A stretch of 64,000 nucleotides of DNA, taken from positions 310,001 to 374,000 of the forward strand of contig NZ_PIPW01000002.1 of NCBI RefSeq assembly GCF_003987215.1. The letters are read 5' to 3'. This stretch comes from Pseudidiomarina halophila (lineage in GTDB: Bacteria; Pseudomonadota; Gammaproteobacteria; Enterobacterales; Alteromonadaceae). Position numbers and translations under genes: made by a program. This document shows, one piece after another, positions 46,193-55,286 of the stretch. The notes below the pieces were generated by a model. That model was not told the origin of the DNA and made no database searches. It saw only the letters and a list, made by a program, of their open reading frames with translations. The first letter of the stretch is position 1. Each line of letters starts with the position of its first letter.

Positions 46193-47971
46193 ATGGCAGA
46201 TCAAATCTGGATTGGCATTATTCTGATCACAGCTTTGGTACTTTTTGTGGTGGATCGCTGGCGCTACGACTTTGTCGCAATGGGTGCGTTATTTGCCGCG
46301 TACATCGCAGGGTTAGTGCCACGGCAAGAGGTCTTTTCCGGATTTGGTAATGCTGCTGTAATTACTGTCGCGGCGGTATTAGTGATTAGCCATGCGCTAT
46401 GGCGGTCTGGTGTCGTTGACTCGATGGCCAGTAGTGTTAAGAAAGTAGGCGACAGGGTCTGGTTACAGATGATTGTGCTGACCGGGTTAACGACGTTTGT
46501 GTCTGCGTTTATTAGTAATACCGGCGCCATGGCCATTATGATCCCCGTCGCCCTTCACTTGTCGCGCAACGGCGCCGGCCATGCTTCTCTGATGTTAATG
46601 CCGATGGCGTTTGGTTCACTGCTGGGTGGTACCATCACCATGATCGGAACCCCGCCGAATATCATCATTTCAGATATACGGGCCAGCCATGGGGCGGAAC
46701 CCTTCGGTATTTTCGATTTCACTCCCGTTGGTCTAAGCGTGGCTGTCGCCGGATTGCTGTTGATGTGGCTCACCGCCCACTTTTTAGTGCCACGCAGTAA
46801 GAGTCGGGATACTTCGCACTCCCCCTATGATGTGAGTGCTTACTTAACCGAGTTATACCTGCCTGAAGGTGCCAGTTTAGTCGGCGATACGCTGTTTGAA
46901 TTCGAGTCAAAGATCAAAGAAAACTTCGCAGTGATTGCGCTAAAACGTGGCAAACAATTGATCACTGCACCGCCACGTTACCAACGCTTAAAAGCTGAAG
47001 ATGTTCTCATCGTTGAAGCGGATGCTGAAACATTGCAGCAAATTCTCGATATCACCAGGTTTGAGCTTAATGCTGAAGAAAAGCTGGATCCGCGTTTTCT
47101 AGTGTCCGACGAGATAAAAGTTATTGAAGGTATTGTTGGCCATGACTCGCGGCTGATCGGCCGCTCAGCGTCGGACTTGCGTTTACGCCATCGTTTCGGC
47201 GTCAACGTTCTGGCCGTAGCCCGTGAGGGGCAACCGCTAAAGCCGACGCTCGCCAATGTCAGGTTTAAACCCGGTGACGTACTGTTACTGCAGGGGGATG
47301 CCGAAGTTCTGAACGATGTGTTTAATCGATTTGGTTGCTTTCCGTTGGCACAGCGCAGTATGCGGCTAGGTAGCAAAAGAAAACTGATGTTGCCGCTGGC
47401 CATTTTTGCTGGCGCAATTGCTTTGAGCGCGTTTAACATCTTAAGTGTGCCGGTAGCGTTTACGATGGCTGCGGGGGCAATGGTGTTAGCCAATGTGATT
47501 CCGATCCGTGAGCTGTACGAGCATATCGAATGGCCAATTATTGTATTGTTGGCTGCGACCTTACCTTTAGGCGATGCGTTGGAGCGCAGCGGAGCTGCAG
47601 ATACTCTGGCCCATGCTGCGTTAATGGTCAGTGAAGGTGCGCCTGATTTTGTGGCTTTGAGCGTGTTGTTAGTGGTGACCATGCTATTGTCAAACGTGAT
47701 CAACAATGCCGCCGCCGCGGTGCTGATGGCGCCCATTGGTATCAGTATGGCCGAGACCCTTGGCACGTCGATGGACCCGTTTTTGATGGCGGTTGCCATT
47801 GGCGCAGCGTTACCATTTCTGACCCCCATCGGACATCAGTCGAATATCTTAGTCATGGGGCCTGGCGGTTATCGGTTTGCTGACTACTGGCGATTGGGGT
47901 TGCCCTTATCGGTGGGGATGTCGGTGGTTGCTGTGACTATGATTTCGCTGACCTGGCCAATGTACGGGTAG
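46193..47971 (+). CDS. SLC13/DASS-type permease with two RCK-C (TrkA-C) domains
   Basis: The 592-residue membrane protein has two blocks of helices (residues 1-205 and 400-592) separated by a cytoplasmic region with two TrkA-C/RCK-C domains ([20 protein letters not shown] and a second copy near [14 protein letters not shown]). The transport domain shows [19 protein letters not shown] and its repeat [19 protein letters not shown], the SNT-like motifs of DASS carriers. Likely substrates are dicarboxylates, sulfate or another anion, sodium coupled; this cannot be resolved. GGGAGGAAG precedes the ATG. It overlaps the end of fabR by 35 bases. Confidence 0.9.
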   Translation: MADQIWIGIILITALVLFVVDRWRYDFVAMGALFAAYIAGLVPRQEVFSGFGNAAVITVAAVLVISHALWRSGVVDSMASSVKKVGDRVWLQMIVLTGLTTFVSAFISNTGAMAIMIPVALHLSRNGAGHASLMLMPMAFGSLLGGTITMIGTPPNIIISDIRASHGAEPFGIFDFTPVGLSVAVAGLLLMWLTAHFLVPRSKSRDTSHSPYDVSAYLTELYLPEGASLVGDTLFEFESKIKENFAVIALKRGKQLITAPPRYQRLKAEDVLIVEADAETLQQILDITRFELNAEEKLDPRFLVSDEIKVIEGIVGHDSRLIGRSASDLRLRHRFGVNVLAVAREGQPLKPTLANVRFKPGDVLLLQGDAEVLNDVFNRFGCFPLAQRSMRLGSKRKLMLPLAIFAGAIALSAFNILSVPVAFTMAAGAMVLANVIPIRELYEHIEWPIIVLLAATLPLGDALERSGAADTLAHAALMVSEGAPDFVALSVLLVVTMLLSNVINNAAAAVLMAPIGISMAETLGTSMDPFLMAVAIGAALPFLTPIGHQSNILVMGPGGYRFADYWRLGLPLSVGMSVVAVTMISLTWPMYG

Positions 47972-48560
47972 CTTCTGCGCCGCGTGCCACTATACGCACC
48001 TGCGCTATGGTCATTTCCAGCAGCTCCTGGCGTTCGGCGCCGGAAGCGTCCAGCACATCAGCTCCTGCGCTAAACACGATGCGCACGATGGCATCCGCCT
48101 GCAGTGCAGCGAGCTCACGCGGGAATTGCTGTTCGGCGACCAGGTAATCAGCGAGCTCTGCGGTAAAGTGTTCAACCTCCCGCTGTACAGCCAAGCGGAA
48201 CTCTTTGGAATTCCCCGATTTCTCCTGCAACAGAAGCCGGAAAATGGCGGTATTGTTGGCGACAAACTCCATAAAGGTTGTGACCGATGCGCGTACGATT
48301 GAGCCGCCTTTTGCGATTTGCTGGCGTGATTGCCGTAGTAATTGACGCAGGGCGAGACCACCTTCATCGACTAGGGTCAGTCCAAGTTCTTCCATATTCT
48401 GGAAGTGCCGGTAAAACGAGGTCGGCGCAATTCCCGCTTCCCGCGTGACTTCACGCAGACTTAATGATGCATAGCCGTGTTCAGCACTCAGCTGATTCAT
48501 CGCCGCCTGAATCAGGGCGCGACGGGTTTTCTCTTTCTGCGCAGCGCGAATACCGGCCAT
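47937..48560 (-). CDS. fabR: TetR-family regulator of unsaturated fatty acid synthesis, FabR
   Basis: FabR represses unsaturated fatty acid genes in response to the acyl pool. The ATG at 48560, with GAGGAAG upstream, gives 207 residues beginning [20 protein letters not shown], as in E. coli FabR; an in-frame TTG at 48596 would add twelve. The helix-turn-helix is [19 protein letters not shown]. It is divergent from an acyl-CoA desaturase gene, and two palindromes in the gap are candidate operators. The relative DesT of Pseudomonas, which controls an acyl-CoA desaturase, is the functional parallel. Confidence 0.92.
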   Translation of the reverse strand: MAGIRAAQKEKTRRALIQAAMNQLSAEHGYASLSLREVTREAGIAPTSFYRHFQNMEELGLTLVDEGGLALRQLLRQSRQQIAKGGSIVRASVTTFMEFVANNTAIFRLLLQEKSGNSKEFRLAVQREVEHFTAELADYLVAEQQFPRELAALQADAIVRIVFSAGADVLDASGAERQELLEMTIAQVRIVARGAEATRTLARSAKS

Positions 48561-48620
48561 AGATTGAACTTCCTCATGAGTTTTGTTGCCTAACAACTGT
48601 TAGCTGAAACGATTATGTCA

Positions 48621-48636
48621 GTGAACGCGTGTTCAC
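48621..48636. promoter_or_regulatory. Candidate FabR/DesT-type operator 1
   Basis: GTGAAC, GCGT and GTTCAC form an inverted repeat with a 4-base centre, 61 bases upstream of fabR. The pattern resembles DesT-type operators. Assigned from position and symmetry only. Confidence 0.6.
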
Positions 48637-48695
48637 GCAATTCATCGCTTTTTATCAAATAAACATTGCACGGAGAGTGGAATGTCGGTAAATTC

Positions 48696-48713
48696 AGCGT
48701 ACACATGTTCGCT
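48696..48713. promoter_or_regulatory. Candidate FabR operator 2
   Basis: AGCGTACACATGTTCGCT is an imperfect palindrome (arms AGCG/CGCT and ACA/TGT) that closely resembles the FabR sites I recall from E. coli fabA and fabB. It lies 45 bases before the desaturase start, in the fabR-desaturase gap. Confidence 0.7.
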
Positions 48714-48758
48714 AATTTGAAAATGCGCAACATGCCGATTTTTTTAAGTAGGTAATTT

Positions 48759-49895
48759 ATGTCGAAGTCGCAATCTGATAAACCAGGTATCATCTGGTTA
48801 AACACCCTCGTATTTGCCATCACCTTTGCGGTCGCCGCTATCGGTGTGCCTTGGTATGGGTTGACCCATGGCTTTTCCCTCGGCCTCTGGCTGGCGCTTA
48901 TCGGCACCATAGCTTTTGCCGGAATTTCTATTACGGCGGGTTACCACCGGCTATGGGCGCATCGCACTTATGATGCCCATTGGTCGCTGCGGATACTATT
49001 TGCTCTGGGTGGCGCATTGGCGGTGCAAAATAGCGCGTTGCACTGGTCATCAGACCATCGTGAGCACCACAAGCACGTTGATGACAACGACAGAGACCCT
49101 TATTCGGCAAAACGCGGCTTCTGGTATTCGCATATCGGCTGGATGCTGCGTGAGTATCAGGCATCGCGCTACCACGACTACAATAACGTGAAAGATCTGC
49201 AGAAAGATCCGGTCGTGATGTGGCAACACCGCCATTATCTGGCGTTAACACTGCTGACGAGTATCGGTTGGCCCATTGCGATTGGCTTGCTGCTCGGCGA
49301 TGTATGGGGTGCGGTGATCTTAGTTGGCTTTGCCCGTTTAGTGATTAATCATCACACAACCTTCTTCATTAACTCGCTGGCGCACATCTGGGGTAAACAA
49401 CCCTATACCGATCGCAATACAGCGCGTGATAATGGCTTCCTTGCGTTCCTGACGTTCGGTGAGGGCTATCACAACTACCATCATATCTTCTCGGCCGATT
49501 ATCGTAATGGTATCCGCTGGTGGCAGTTTGACCCGACTAAATGGTTAATTCGTAGTTGTTCGTGGTTGGGGCTGACAAGCAATTTGAAGCGCACGCATGG
49601 CTATCAGATTGAGAAAGCGAAAATCGAGATGCAGTTCAAGAAGCTGACCGCGAGAACACCAATTCGCTGTGAAACCACCTTGCAAAAGTTGCAGGACGAA
49701 TACGATGCGTTATTGCTGCGTTTACGCGAATACTATCAGGCCCGCAAACAGCTTCTCGATAATAAAACCAAAGCATTGACCGAACAAATGCCAACGCTGG
49801 AAGAGATGCAGGACAAAGTCACTGAATTGCGTGCAGCTTTCCTTGAGCATAAGCATCATTTCAAGATGTTATTACGGCATCCACAAGCCTATTAA
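48759..49895 (+). CDS. Acyl-CoA (delta-9 type) fatty acid desaturase
   Basis: This membrane di-iron desaturase introduces a double bond into an acyl-CoA chain, adjusting membrane fluidity. The 378-residue protein has four hydrophobic helices and the three histidine boxes: YHRLWAH, HREHHKH and GYHNYHH. The iron-ligand segment after the third box (FSADYRNGIRWWQFDPTKW) is also present. The last 95 residues are highly charged and look like a coiled coil (LQDEYDALLLRLREYYQARK), an extension beyond the catalytic core. It is divergent from fabR with two candidate operators between them. Confidence 0.95.
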   Translation: MSKSQSDKPGIIWLNTLVFAITFAVAAIGVPWYGLTHGFSLGLWLALIGTIAFAGISITAGYHRLWAHRTYDAHWSLRILFALGGALAVQNSALHWSSDHREHHKHVDDNDRDPYSAKRGFWYSHIGWMLREYQASRYHDYNNVKDLQKDPVVMWQHRHYLALTLLTSIGWPIAIGLLLGDVWGAVILVGFARLVINHHTTFFINSLAHIWGKQPYTDRNTARDNGFLAFLTFGEGYHNYHHIFSADYRNGIRWWQFDPTKWLIRSCSWLGLTSNLKRTHGYQIEKAKIEMQFKKLTARTPIRCETTLQKLQDEYDALLLRLREYYQARKQLLDNKTKALTEQMPTLEEMQDKVTELRAAFLEHKHHFKMLLRHPQAY

Positions 49896-49903
49896 CCGTT
49901 GAG

Positions 49904-49929
49904 ACGGAGCGTCTTTAAAGACGCTCCGT
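49904..49929. terminator. Bidirectional terminator between the desaturase and tex
   Basis: ACGGAGCGTC (49904-49913), TTTAAA and GACGCTCCGT (49920-49929) form a perfect 10-bp stem in the 48-base gap between convergent genes. Short T-rich tracts follow. It can stop transcription from both sides. Confidence 0.75.
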
Positions 49930-49943
49930 TACTTCCTTCCTCG

Positions 49944-52283
49944 CTACTTTTTCGCTTTCGCGAACGCGTCAGCAAAGGCTGAGCCCATCGCTGAATTGCC
50001 GACCGGAGCAGGTTTCTTTGCCGCCGGTCGTTTGCCAGTGGTTTGTGATTTTGGCTTGCTGGCGGCTTTGCCTGTGGCATTTTTAGGTTCAGTACCGGTG
50101 CCACTGGTGACCTCATCGTGCATGCGCATGGAAAGGCTGATGCGCTTACGTTGCACGTCTACTTCGAGTACTTTGACTTTGACGATATCGCCGGCTTTTA
50201 CAATTTCCCGCGGATCGCTGACGAAGCTATCCGATAGAGCGCTGACATGTACCAGACCATCCTGATGTACACCTACGTCAACGAAAGCGCCAAAGGCCGC
50301 TACGTTTGAAACTACACCTTCGAGGGTCATGCCCGGACGTAAATCCTGCAGTGTATCGACGCCTTCTTTGAAGCTTGCGGTTTTAAACTCAGGGCGAGGG
50401 TCACGACCAGGCTTATCGAGTTCGCGAATAATGTCGCGTACTGTCGGTAAACCAAAGTTCGCATCGGTGTAGGCTTGCGCATCAAGATTCTTCAGGAAAG
50501 TACTATCACCAATCAACTGCTCCACCTGCTTACCGTGATCGCTGGCCATGCGCTCGACTAAGGGATAGGCTTCCGGGTGTACCGCTGAACGATCCAACGG
50601 CTGATCGCCATCCATGATACGCAAGAAGCCAGCTGCTTGTTCGAAGGATTTGGGACCCATACGGCTAACTTTCAGGAGATTTTTGCGCTCGGCAAAACGG
50701 CCGTTGGCGTCACGGTGCGCAACCATATTCTGGGCAAGCGTTTTATTTAACCCAGCTACCCGCGCCAACAAGGCAACTGACGCAGTGTTGACATCAACCC
50801 CAACGGCGTTAACACAGTCTTCGACCACGGCATCAAGACTATGAGCCAGCTGTGCCTGACTGACATCATGCTGATACTGACCAACACCAATAGATTTAGG
50901 TTCAATCTTCACTAGTTCTGCCAGCGGATCCTGCAAACGGCGGGCGATGGATACCGCACCACGTAGCGAGACATCCAGATCAGGAAACTCTTGCGCGGCC
51001 AGTTCTGATGCTGAATAAACCGAGGCGCCCGCTTCGCTGACTATCACTTTACTCGCTTTTAGCTCTTGGTCGGCTTTCAGTAAATCGGTGATAAGCTTAT
51101 CGGTTTCCCGTGAATGGGTACCATTACCAATCGCTATAAGTTCGACTTTGTGCTGTTTACACATGCCGGCAATGGTGCGCATGGCCTTGTCGACCTGGTT
51201 TTGTGGTTGGAACGGGAATACTGTGTTGGTGCCGAGCACCTTGCCAGTGCTATCAACAACTGCAACCTTAATGCCGGTACGTACACCCGGGTCTAAGCCC
51301 ATGGTGGTTTTGGCACCTGCGGGTGCAGCCATTAACAGATCTTTCAGGTTATTGGCAAAGATCTTAATGGCATCCGCTTCTGCACGCTCACGCACTGTGC
51401 CAAACAATTCGGTTTCCATGTGCAGCAGCAGTTTGATGCGCCAGGTCCACTGAATCGTTTGCGCTAACCAGGCGTCCGCGGCGCGTGAGGCTGGGCTGAA
51501 CTGAATATGGTCAGCGACAATTTGCTCGCCGTAACTGCGCGCTTTTGGGTCTTCCTGCTGCGGGTCCGCATTCAGTTTGAGCTGCAGCATACCTTCATTA
51601 CGACCGCGGAATAACGCTAAGGCGCGGTGTGAGGGAATCTTTTTAATGGCTTCGTTAAACGCAAAGTAGTCGCGGTATTTGCTGCCTTCCTGCTCTTTCC
51701 CAGGCGCCACCACACTGGTGATTTCAGCGTTATTCCACAGGTAATCACGAACTTTTTTCAGTAACGCAGCATCTTCGGCAAAACGCTCCATTAAAATAAA
51801 GCGTGCCCCTTCTAAAACGGCTTTGCTGTCGGCAAAGCCGGCGTCGGCGTTGATATAATCCGCGGCGACTTGTTCTGGATCTTGCTCAGGATTATCCAGC
51901 AGACTGCTTGCTAAGGGTTCAAGCCCGGCCTCAATGGCGATTTGACCTTTGGTCCGGCGCTTGGGCTTGTAGGGCAGGTATAAATCTTCGAGTTCAGTTT
52001 TTGACTCAGTGCTGCGAATTTGTTGTTCCAGCTCCGGGGTAAGTTTTTCCTGATCCCGGATGCTGGCCAGAATGACTTCACGACGATCATTCAGTTCACG
52101 CAGATAAGTCAGACGCTGTGCCAGATTACGTAACTGGGTGTCGTCAAGGCCGCCGGTGGCCTCCTTCCGATAACGCGCAATAAAAGGTACGGTGGCGCCG
52201 TCGTCGAGTAGCGCGATAGCAGCTTGAACCTGTTGCGAGCTGACTGCTAACTCGTTCGCAATCTGCTGGGAAATCGAGCTCAT
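49944..52283 (-). CDS. tex: Tex family transcription accessory / RNA-binding protein
   Basis: Tex is a cytoplasmic nucleic-acid-binding protein of uncertain mechanism, related to eukaryotic Spt6. The 779-residue protein has an N-terminal helical domain ([20 protein letters not shown]), a YqgF/RNase-H-like domain ([20 protein letters not shown]), helix-hairpin-helix units ([20 protein letters not shown]) and an S1 domain ([20 protein letters not shown]) near residue 650. The C-terminal tail is rich in Lys, Ala and Pro. It follows greB on the same strand, the conserved greB-tex (yhgF) order. Confidence 0.97.
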   Translation of the reverse strand: MSSISQQIANELAVSSQQVQAAIALLDDGATVPFIARYRKEATGGLDDTQLRNLAQRLTYLRELNDRREVILASIRDQEKLTPELEQQIRSTESKTELEDLYLPYKPKRRTKGQIAIEAGLEPLASSLLDNPEQDPEQVAADYINADAGFADSKAVLEGARFILMERFAEDAALLKKVRDYLWNNAEITSVVAPGKEQEGSKYRDYFAFNEAIKKIPSHRALALFRGRNEGMLQLKLNADPQQEDPKARSYGEQIVADHIQFSPASRAADAWLAQTIQWTWRIKLLLHMETELFGTVRERAEADAIKIFANNLKDLLMAAPAGAKTTMGLDPGVRTGIKVAVVDSTGKVLGTNTVFPFQPQNQVDKAMRTIAGMCKQHKVELIAIGNGTHSRETDKLITDLLKADQELKASKVIVSEAGASVYSASELAAQEFPDLDVSLRGAVSIARRLQDPLAELVKIEPKSIGVGQYQHDVSQAQLAHSLDAVVEDCVNAVGVDVNTASVALLARVAGLNKTLAQNMVAHRDANGRFAERKNLLKVSRMGPKSFEQAAGFLRIMDGDQPLDRSAVHPEAYPLVERMASDHGKQVEQLIGDSTFLKNLDAQAYTDANFGLPTVRDIIRELDKPGRDPRPEFKTASFKEGVDTLQDLRPGMTLEGVVSNVAAFGAFVDVGVHQDGLVHVSALSDSFVSDPREIVKAGDIVKVKVLEVDVQRKRISLSMRMHDEVTSGTGTEPKNATGKAASKPKSQTTGKRPAAKKPAPVGNSAMGSAFADAFAKAKK

Positions 52284-52324
52284 GAATTCTCTCTCGTTTA
52301 GTTGAAGTCAAAAATGTGCGCGCC

Positions 52325-52333
52325 AGTATAGCA
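52325..52333 (-). promoter_or_regulatory. Putative extended -10 promoter of tex
   Basis: Read on the minus strand, TGCTATACT is an extended -10 element, 42 bases before the tex start, in the greB-tex gap. No good -35 is seen. Confidence 0.4.
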
Positions 52334-52357
52334 GTCATTGCGCGGAGGGTGCGACCT

Positions 52358-52852
52358 CTAGATGGATTCGGATTTGGTTCTTTGGTAACAAATAGCGGTG
52401 ATGTACCAGACATGAGTGCCGGTCGGCGTCTGAACTTTAACTTCATCGTCAACCTGCTTGCCAATGGCAGCCCGGGCCATAGGTGCATCAATTGAAATCA
52501 CGCGTTTGTCATCGTAAATTTCATCAGGACCGACGATAGTGAACTGCTTTTCATCGCCGTCATCATTTTCGATGGTAACCGTAGCGCCGAAAAATACTTT
52601 GCCTTCTTGCGACGGTGCGTAATCTACAATTTTTAACGCTTCCAGGCGTTTCCGTAAAAAGCGGATGCGCCGGTCAATCTGGCGTAGCTTTTGCTTATTG
52701 TACTTATAATCAGCATTTTCTGAGCGGTCACCGAGACTTGCGGCCCAGGTAACTTTTTCTGTGGTCTCGCGGCGCTCGACCCGCCATAAGTGATCGAGCT
52801 CCGACTGTAACTGGAAATAACCTTTGCGGCTAATTAGATTGGTTCGCGCCAT
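52358..52852 (-). CDS. greB: Transcription elongation factor GreB
   Basis: GreB rescues backtracked RNA polymerase by stimulating transcript cleavage. The 164-residue protein has an N-terminal coiled coil (residues about 1-75, including SLGDRSENADYKYNKQKLRQ with the acidic tip ENADY) and a C-terminal FKBP-like domain (VFFGATVTIENDDGDEKQF). The start MARTNLISRKGYFQLQSELD and length fit GreB better than GreA. In E. coli it is a neighbour of ompR; here five genes lie between. Confidence 0.96.
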   Translation of the reverse strand: MARTNLISRKGYFQLQSELDHLWRVERRETTEKVTWAASLGDRSENADYKYNKQKLRQIDRRIRFLRKRLEALKIVDYAPSQEGKVFFGATVTIENDDGDEKQFTIVGPDEIYDDKRVISIDAPMARAAIGKQVDDEVKVQTPTGTHVWYITAICYQRTKSESI

Positions 52853-52892
52853 GGTTGATTTAATCTTGGGGGCCAGACGCGAATGTTAGCAT

Positions 52893-53414
52893 TTATTCTT
52901 TACCGTGCCCAAGCCGGGCAAAGTGTCGAATAGCACCCAGCACGTGCAGTGCCAGCAGAGTACCAAGAACCGGTACAGCAAGGGTTTTGTGAACGGTCTC
53001 GGCTGTTTCATGCAGGGTCTCGAGTTCGCCGCTTAAAGGTGATGGCACAGTGAACAATCCAAACACAGGGATCCCTTCACCTTCGGTAAATAAGTAGGTC
53101 GGTCCGCTTAGCACCAGCCCCAGCAGAGTTAGCAATAACGCCACATGCACGATGCGGCTAAGTACCCGTTCCCAGGGCTGCTGATGAGCCGGTGCTTGGG
53201 CGAATCCTTCAAAAATACGAACTCCAACGCGCCAGAACACAAATAAAGCGGTCAGAAAGCCAAAGCTAAAGTGTAACGGCATAATGTAGTTTTCGTTTGC
53301 ATCGGTCGGTGCGTGATTACCGACGAGTCCTAGGGTCAGCATAATCGTGACCAGAATAACAGTTATCCAATGATTGATAATGCTATGTGTGCTGTAACGA
53401 GTTGCGGTTTTCAT
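52893..53414 (-). CDS. Cytochrome b561 family protein
   Basis: The 173-residue membrane protein has four helices and the prokaryotic cytochrome b561 features: TRYSTHSIINHWITVILVTI near the start, LHFSFGFLTALFVFWR, and two histidines in ETVHKTLAVPVLGTLLALHV near the end. These histidines would ligate two hemes b. It probably moves electrons from quinol; in E. coli CybB is a superoxide:ubiquinone oxidoreductase. It is divergent from the acyl-CoA dehydrogenase gene, and an FNR-like palindrome lies in the shared gap. Confidence 0.9.
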   Translation of the reverse strand: MKTATRYSTHSIINHWITVILVTIMLTLGLVGNHAPTDANENYIMPLHFSFGFLTALFVFWRVGVRIFEGFAQAPAHQQPWERVLSRIVHVALLLTLLGLVLSGPTYLFTEGEGIPVFGLFTVPSPLSGELETLHETAETVHKTLAVPVLGTLLALHVLGAIRHFARLGHGKE

Positions 53415-53522
53415 AACGACGTCCTTTGCGTTCGCGCAGTGTTTTCGTAAGTTTAACCATGGTCTAATTTTTAAATTAAGCCAAACTTAACTTAGACTTT
53501 TAGTCCAATACTCACTATCTTG

Positions 53523-53536
53523 TTGACATATATCAA
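53523..53536. promoter_or_regulatory. FNR/CRP-family palindrome between cytochrome b561 and the acyl-CoA dehydrogenase operon
   Basis: TTGAC, ATAT and ATCAA match the FNR consensus TTGAT-N4-ATCAA at nine of ten arm positions; GTTGA/TCAAC extends the symmetry. It lies 37 bases upstream of the dehydrogenase start and 108 bases upstream of cytochrome b561. TTGACA within it could instead be a -35, but no matching -10 lies 15-19 bases downstream. Confidence 0.55.
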
Positions 53537-53573
53537 CTGGTCAGATGAGCTGAGAGTTAAATGAGGTGAGCAC

Positions 53574-55241
53574 ATGACAGATTGGCAGCAAGCAGAGCGT
53601 TTCCTGGCAACGACCCACCAGGTCGAGAATCAGCCACCAGCACTGGAAAATTATAATTTATTCACGCAAGACGTTGCACTGCAGGAGGCGCTTAAACGTG
53701 AAGGTGCTGAATGGGCTAAGGCTTCGGTCCATGTTATGGGTGAGCTGGCCGGGCGTGCTGAGACTATTCGACTAGGCTTTCAGGCGAATGCCAATAAGCC
53801 GCAATTTGAGCCACAGGACCGCTTTGGCCACCGCGTTGATTATGTAGATTACCATGATGCCTATCACCAGTTGATGACACTTGCCACGGAACATGGCTTA
53901 CACGCGTCTCCGTGGGCGGATCCAAAGGCTGGTGCTCATGTCGCGCGTGCCGCGAAGTATTACTTACATACTCAGGTTGAAGCTGCCCACGGTTGCCCTA
54001 TCACAATGACTTTTGCGGCAGTTCCTGCGCTGCAGCACCAGCCAGATCTGGCGCAGTACTGGATCCCTAAGATTTTACACAACAGCTACGACCCAAGAAA
54101 CGTACCTGACACTGAAAAGCAAGCAGTGACCATTGGTATGGCTATGACGGAGAAGCAGGGCGGCTCGGACGTTCGCGCGAATACCACCCGTGCTTACCCG
54201 GTGGCAAAAGAAGGGCCCGGGCAGGTGTATGAGTTGGTTGGGCATAAGTGGTTCGTATCGGCACCTATGTGTGATGCATTTCTGGTGCTGGCGCAAACAA
54301 AAGCAGGCCTGAGTTGTTTCCTGTTACCACGTTGGCGTCCCGATGGCAGTAAAAATCCACTGCAGATCCTGCGCCTGAAAGACAAAATGGGTAATGTCGC
54401 CAACGCGTCCAGTGAAGCCGAGTTACGCGGAGCAATGGCATGGATGGTTGGTGAAGAAGGCCGCGGGGTACGGACCATCATTGAGATGGTGGCTATGACC
54501 CGCTATGACTGCATGATCGGCTCGGCGGCCGGGATGCGTCAGGCCACAGTGCAGGCGCTGCATCATTGTCAGCATCGCGCGGCATTCGGCGCGCGACTCA
54601 TTGACCAACCTTTAATGCAAAATGTACTTGCCGATCTGGCTATTGAAAGCGAAGCAGCGATGACGTTGACGATGCGCATGGCACGTGCGATGGACAGCCA
54701 GCAGGATGAACACGAGCGTATGCTGGCACGGATTGCGGTGGCGGCCGGCAAATACTGGATCTGCAAACGTACTCCGGAACATGCCTATGAAGCGATGGAA
54801 GTCATCGGTGGTAGCGGCGTGATGGAAAACTGTATTATGCCGCGGCTGTATCGCGAAGCGCCGATAAACGCGATTTGGGAAGGAAGTGGTAATGTGCAAT
54901 GCCTGGATGTGTTACGCGCTGTCCAAAAGCAGCCCGAGTGCTTCGCCGCTTTAATGACCGAAGTCAAGCGTGCCGCGGGCAGCCATAAGCAACTTGATGC
55001 CGCTATAGCGGCGTTACCCAAGCGTTTGGAACAAGCGCAGGAACAGCCTTTCTTCGCCCGGCAATTGGTCGAATTGATCGCGCGCACATTGCAGGGAGCG
55101 CTATTACAACAACATGCGCCCAATGAAGTGGCAGATGCGTTCTGTAACTCGCGCTTGGGCGCAAATGAGCATTTGGGGTATGGTAGATTAACTGACGCAG
55201 CAACGGCGAAACAGATCCTGTCACGGGCCTGGCCAAAGTGA
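53574..55241 (+). CDS. AidB-like acyl-CoA dehydrogenase
   Basis: The 555-residue flavoprotein resembles E. coli AidB along its length: VEAAHGCPITMTFAAVPALQ, the FAD-binding IGMAMTEKQGGSDVRANTTR, VGHKWFVSAPMCDAFLVLAQ and EVIGGSGVMENC. AINAIWEGSGNVQCLDVLR-type residues (NAIWEGSGNVQCLDVLRAV) follow. AidB belongs to the alkylation response, binds DNA and is also induced by anaerobiosis and acetate; its natural substrate is unclear. TGAGGTGAGCAC precedes the ATG. It is the first gene of a four-gene operon (45-, 14- and -19-base spacings) reaching to the PAS-GGDEF gene. An FNR-like site lies just upstream. Confidence 0.88.
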   Translation: MTDWQQAERFLATTHQVENQPPALENYNLFTQDVALQEALKREGAEWAKASVHVMGELAGRAETIRLGFQANANKPQFEPQDRFGHRVDYVDYHDAYHQLMTLATEHGLHASPWADPKAGAHVARAAKYYLHTQVEAAHGCPITMTFAAVPALQHQPDLAQYWIPKILHNSYDPRNVPDTEKQAVTIGMAMTEKQGGSDVRANTTRAYPVAKEGPGQVYELVGHKWFVSAPMCDAFLVLAQTKAGLSCFLLPRWRPDGSKNPLQILRLKDKMGNVANASSEAELRGAMAWMVGEEGRGVRTIIEMVAMTRYDCMIGSAAGMRQATVQALHHCQHRAAFGARLIDQPLMQNVLADLAIESEAAMTLTMRMARAMDSQQDEHERMLARIAVAAGKYWICKRTPEHAYEAMEVIGGSGVMENCIMPRLYREAPINAIWEGSGNVQCLDVLRAVQKQPECFAALMTEVKRAAGSHKQLDAAIAALPKRLEQAQEQPFFARQLVELIARTLQGALLQQHAPNEVADAFCNSRLGANEHLGYGRLTDAATAKQILSRAWPK

Positions 55242-55286
55242 AGAACAGCCACCTTTAGGCGAACGCGGTGAGGAGAAGACGAAACG

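Noticed and set aside
46978-47829. 283-residue minus-strand ORF inside the SLC13 gene
   Set aside because: Although long, it is a reverse-strand shadow of a membrane protein with alternating hydrophobic codons; no recognisable domain and no start signal.
53574-55241. Naming the dehydrogenase aidB outright
   Set aside because: AidB-like motifs are clear but the DNA-binding role and alkylation response cannot be read from sequence, and the operon context differs from E. coli.
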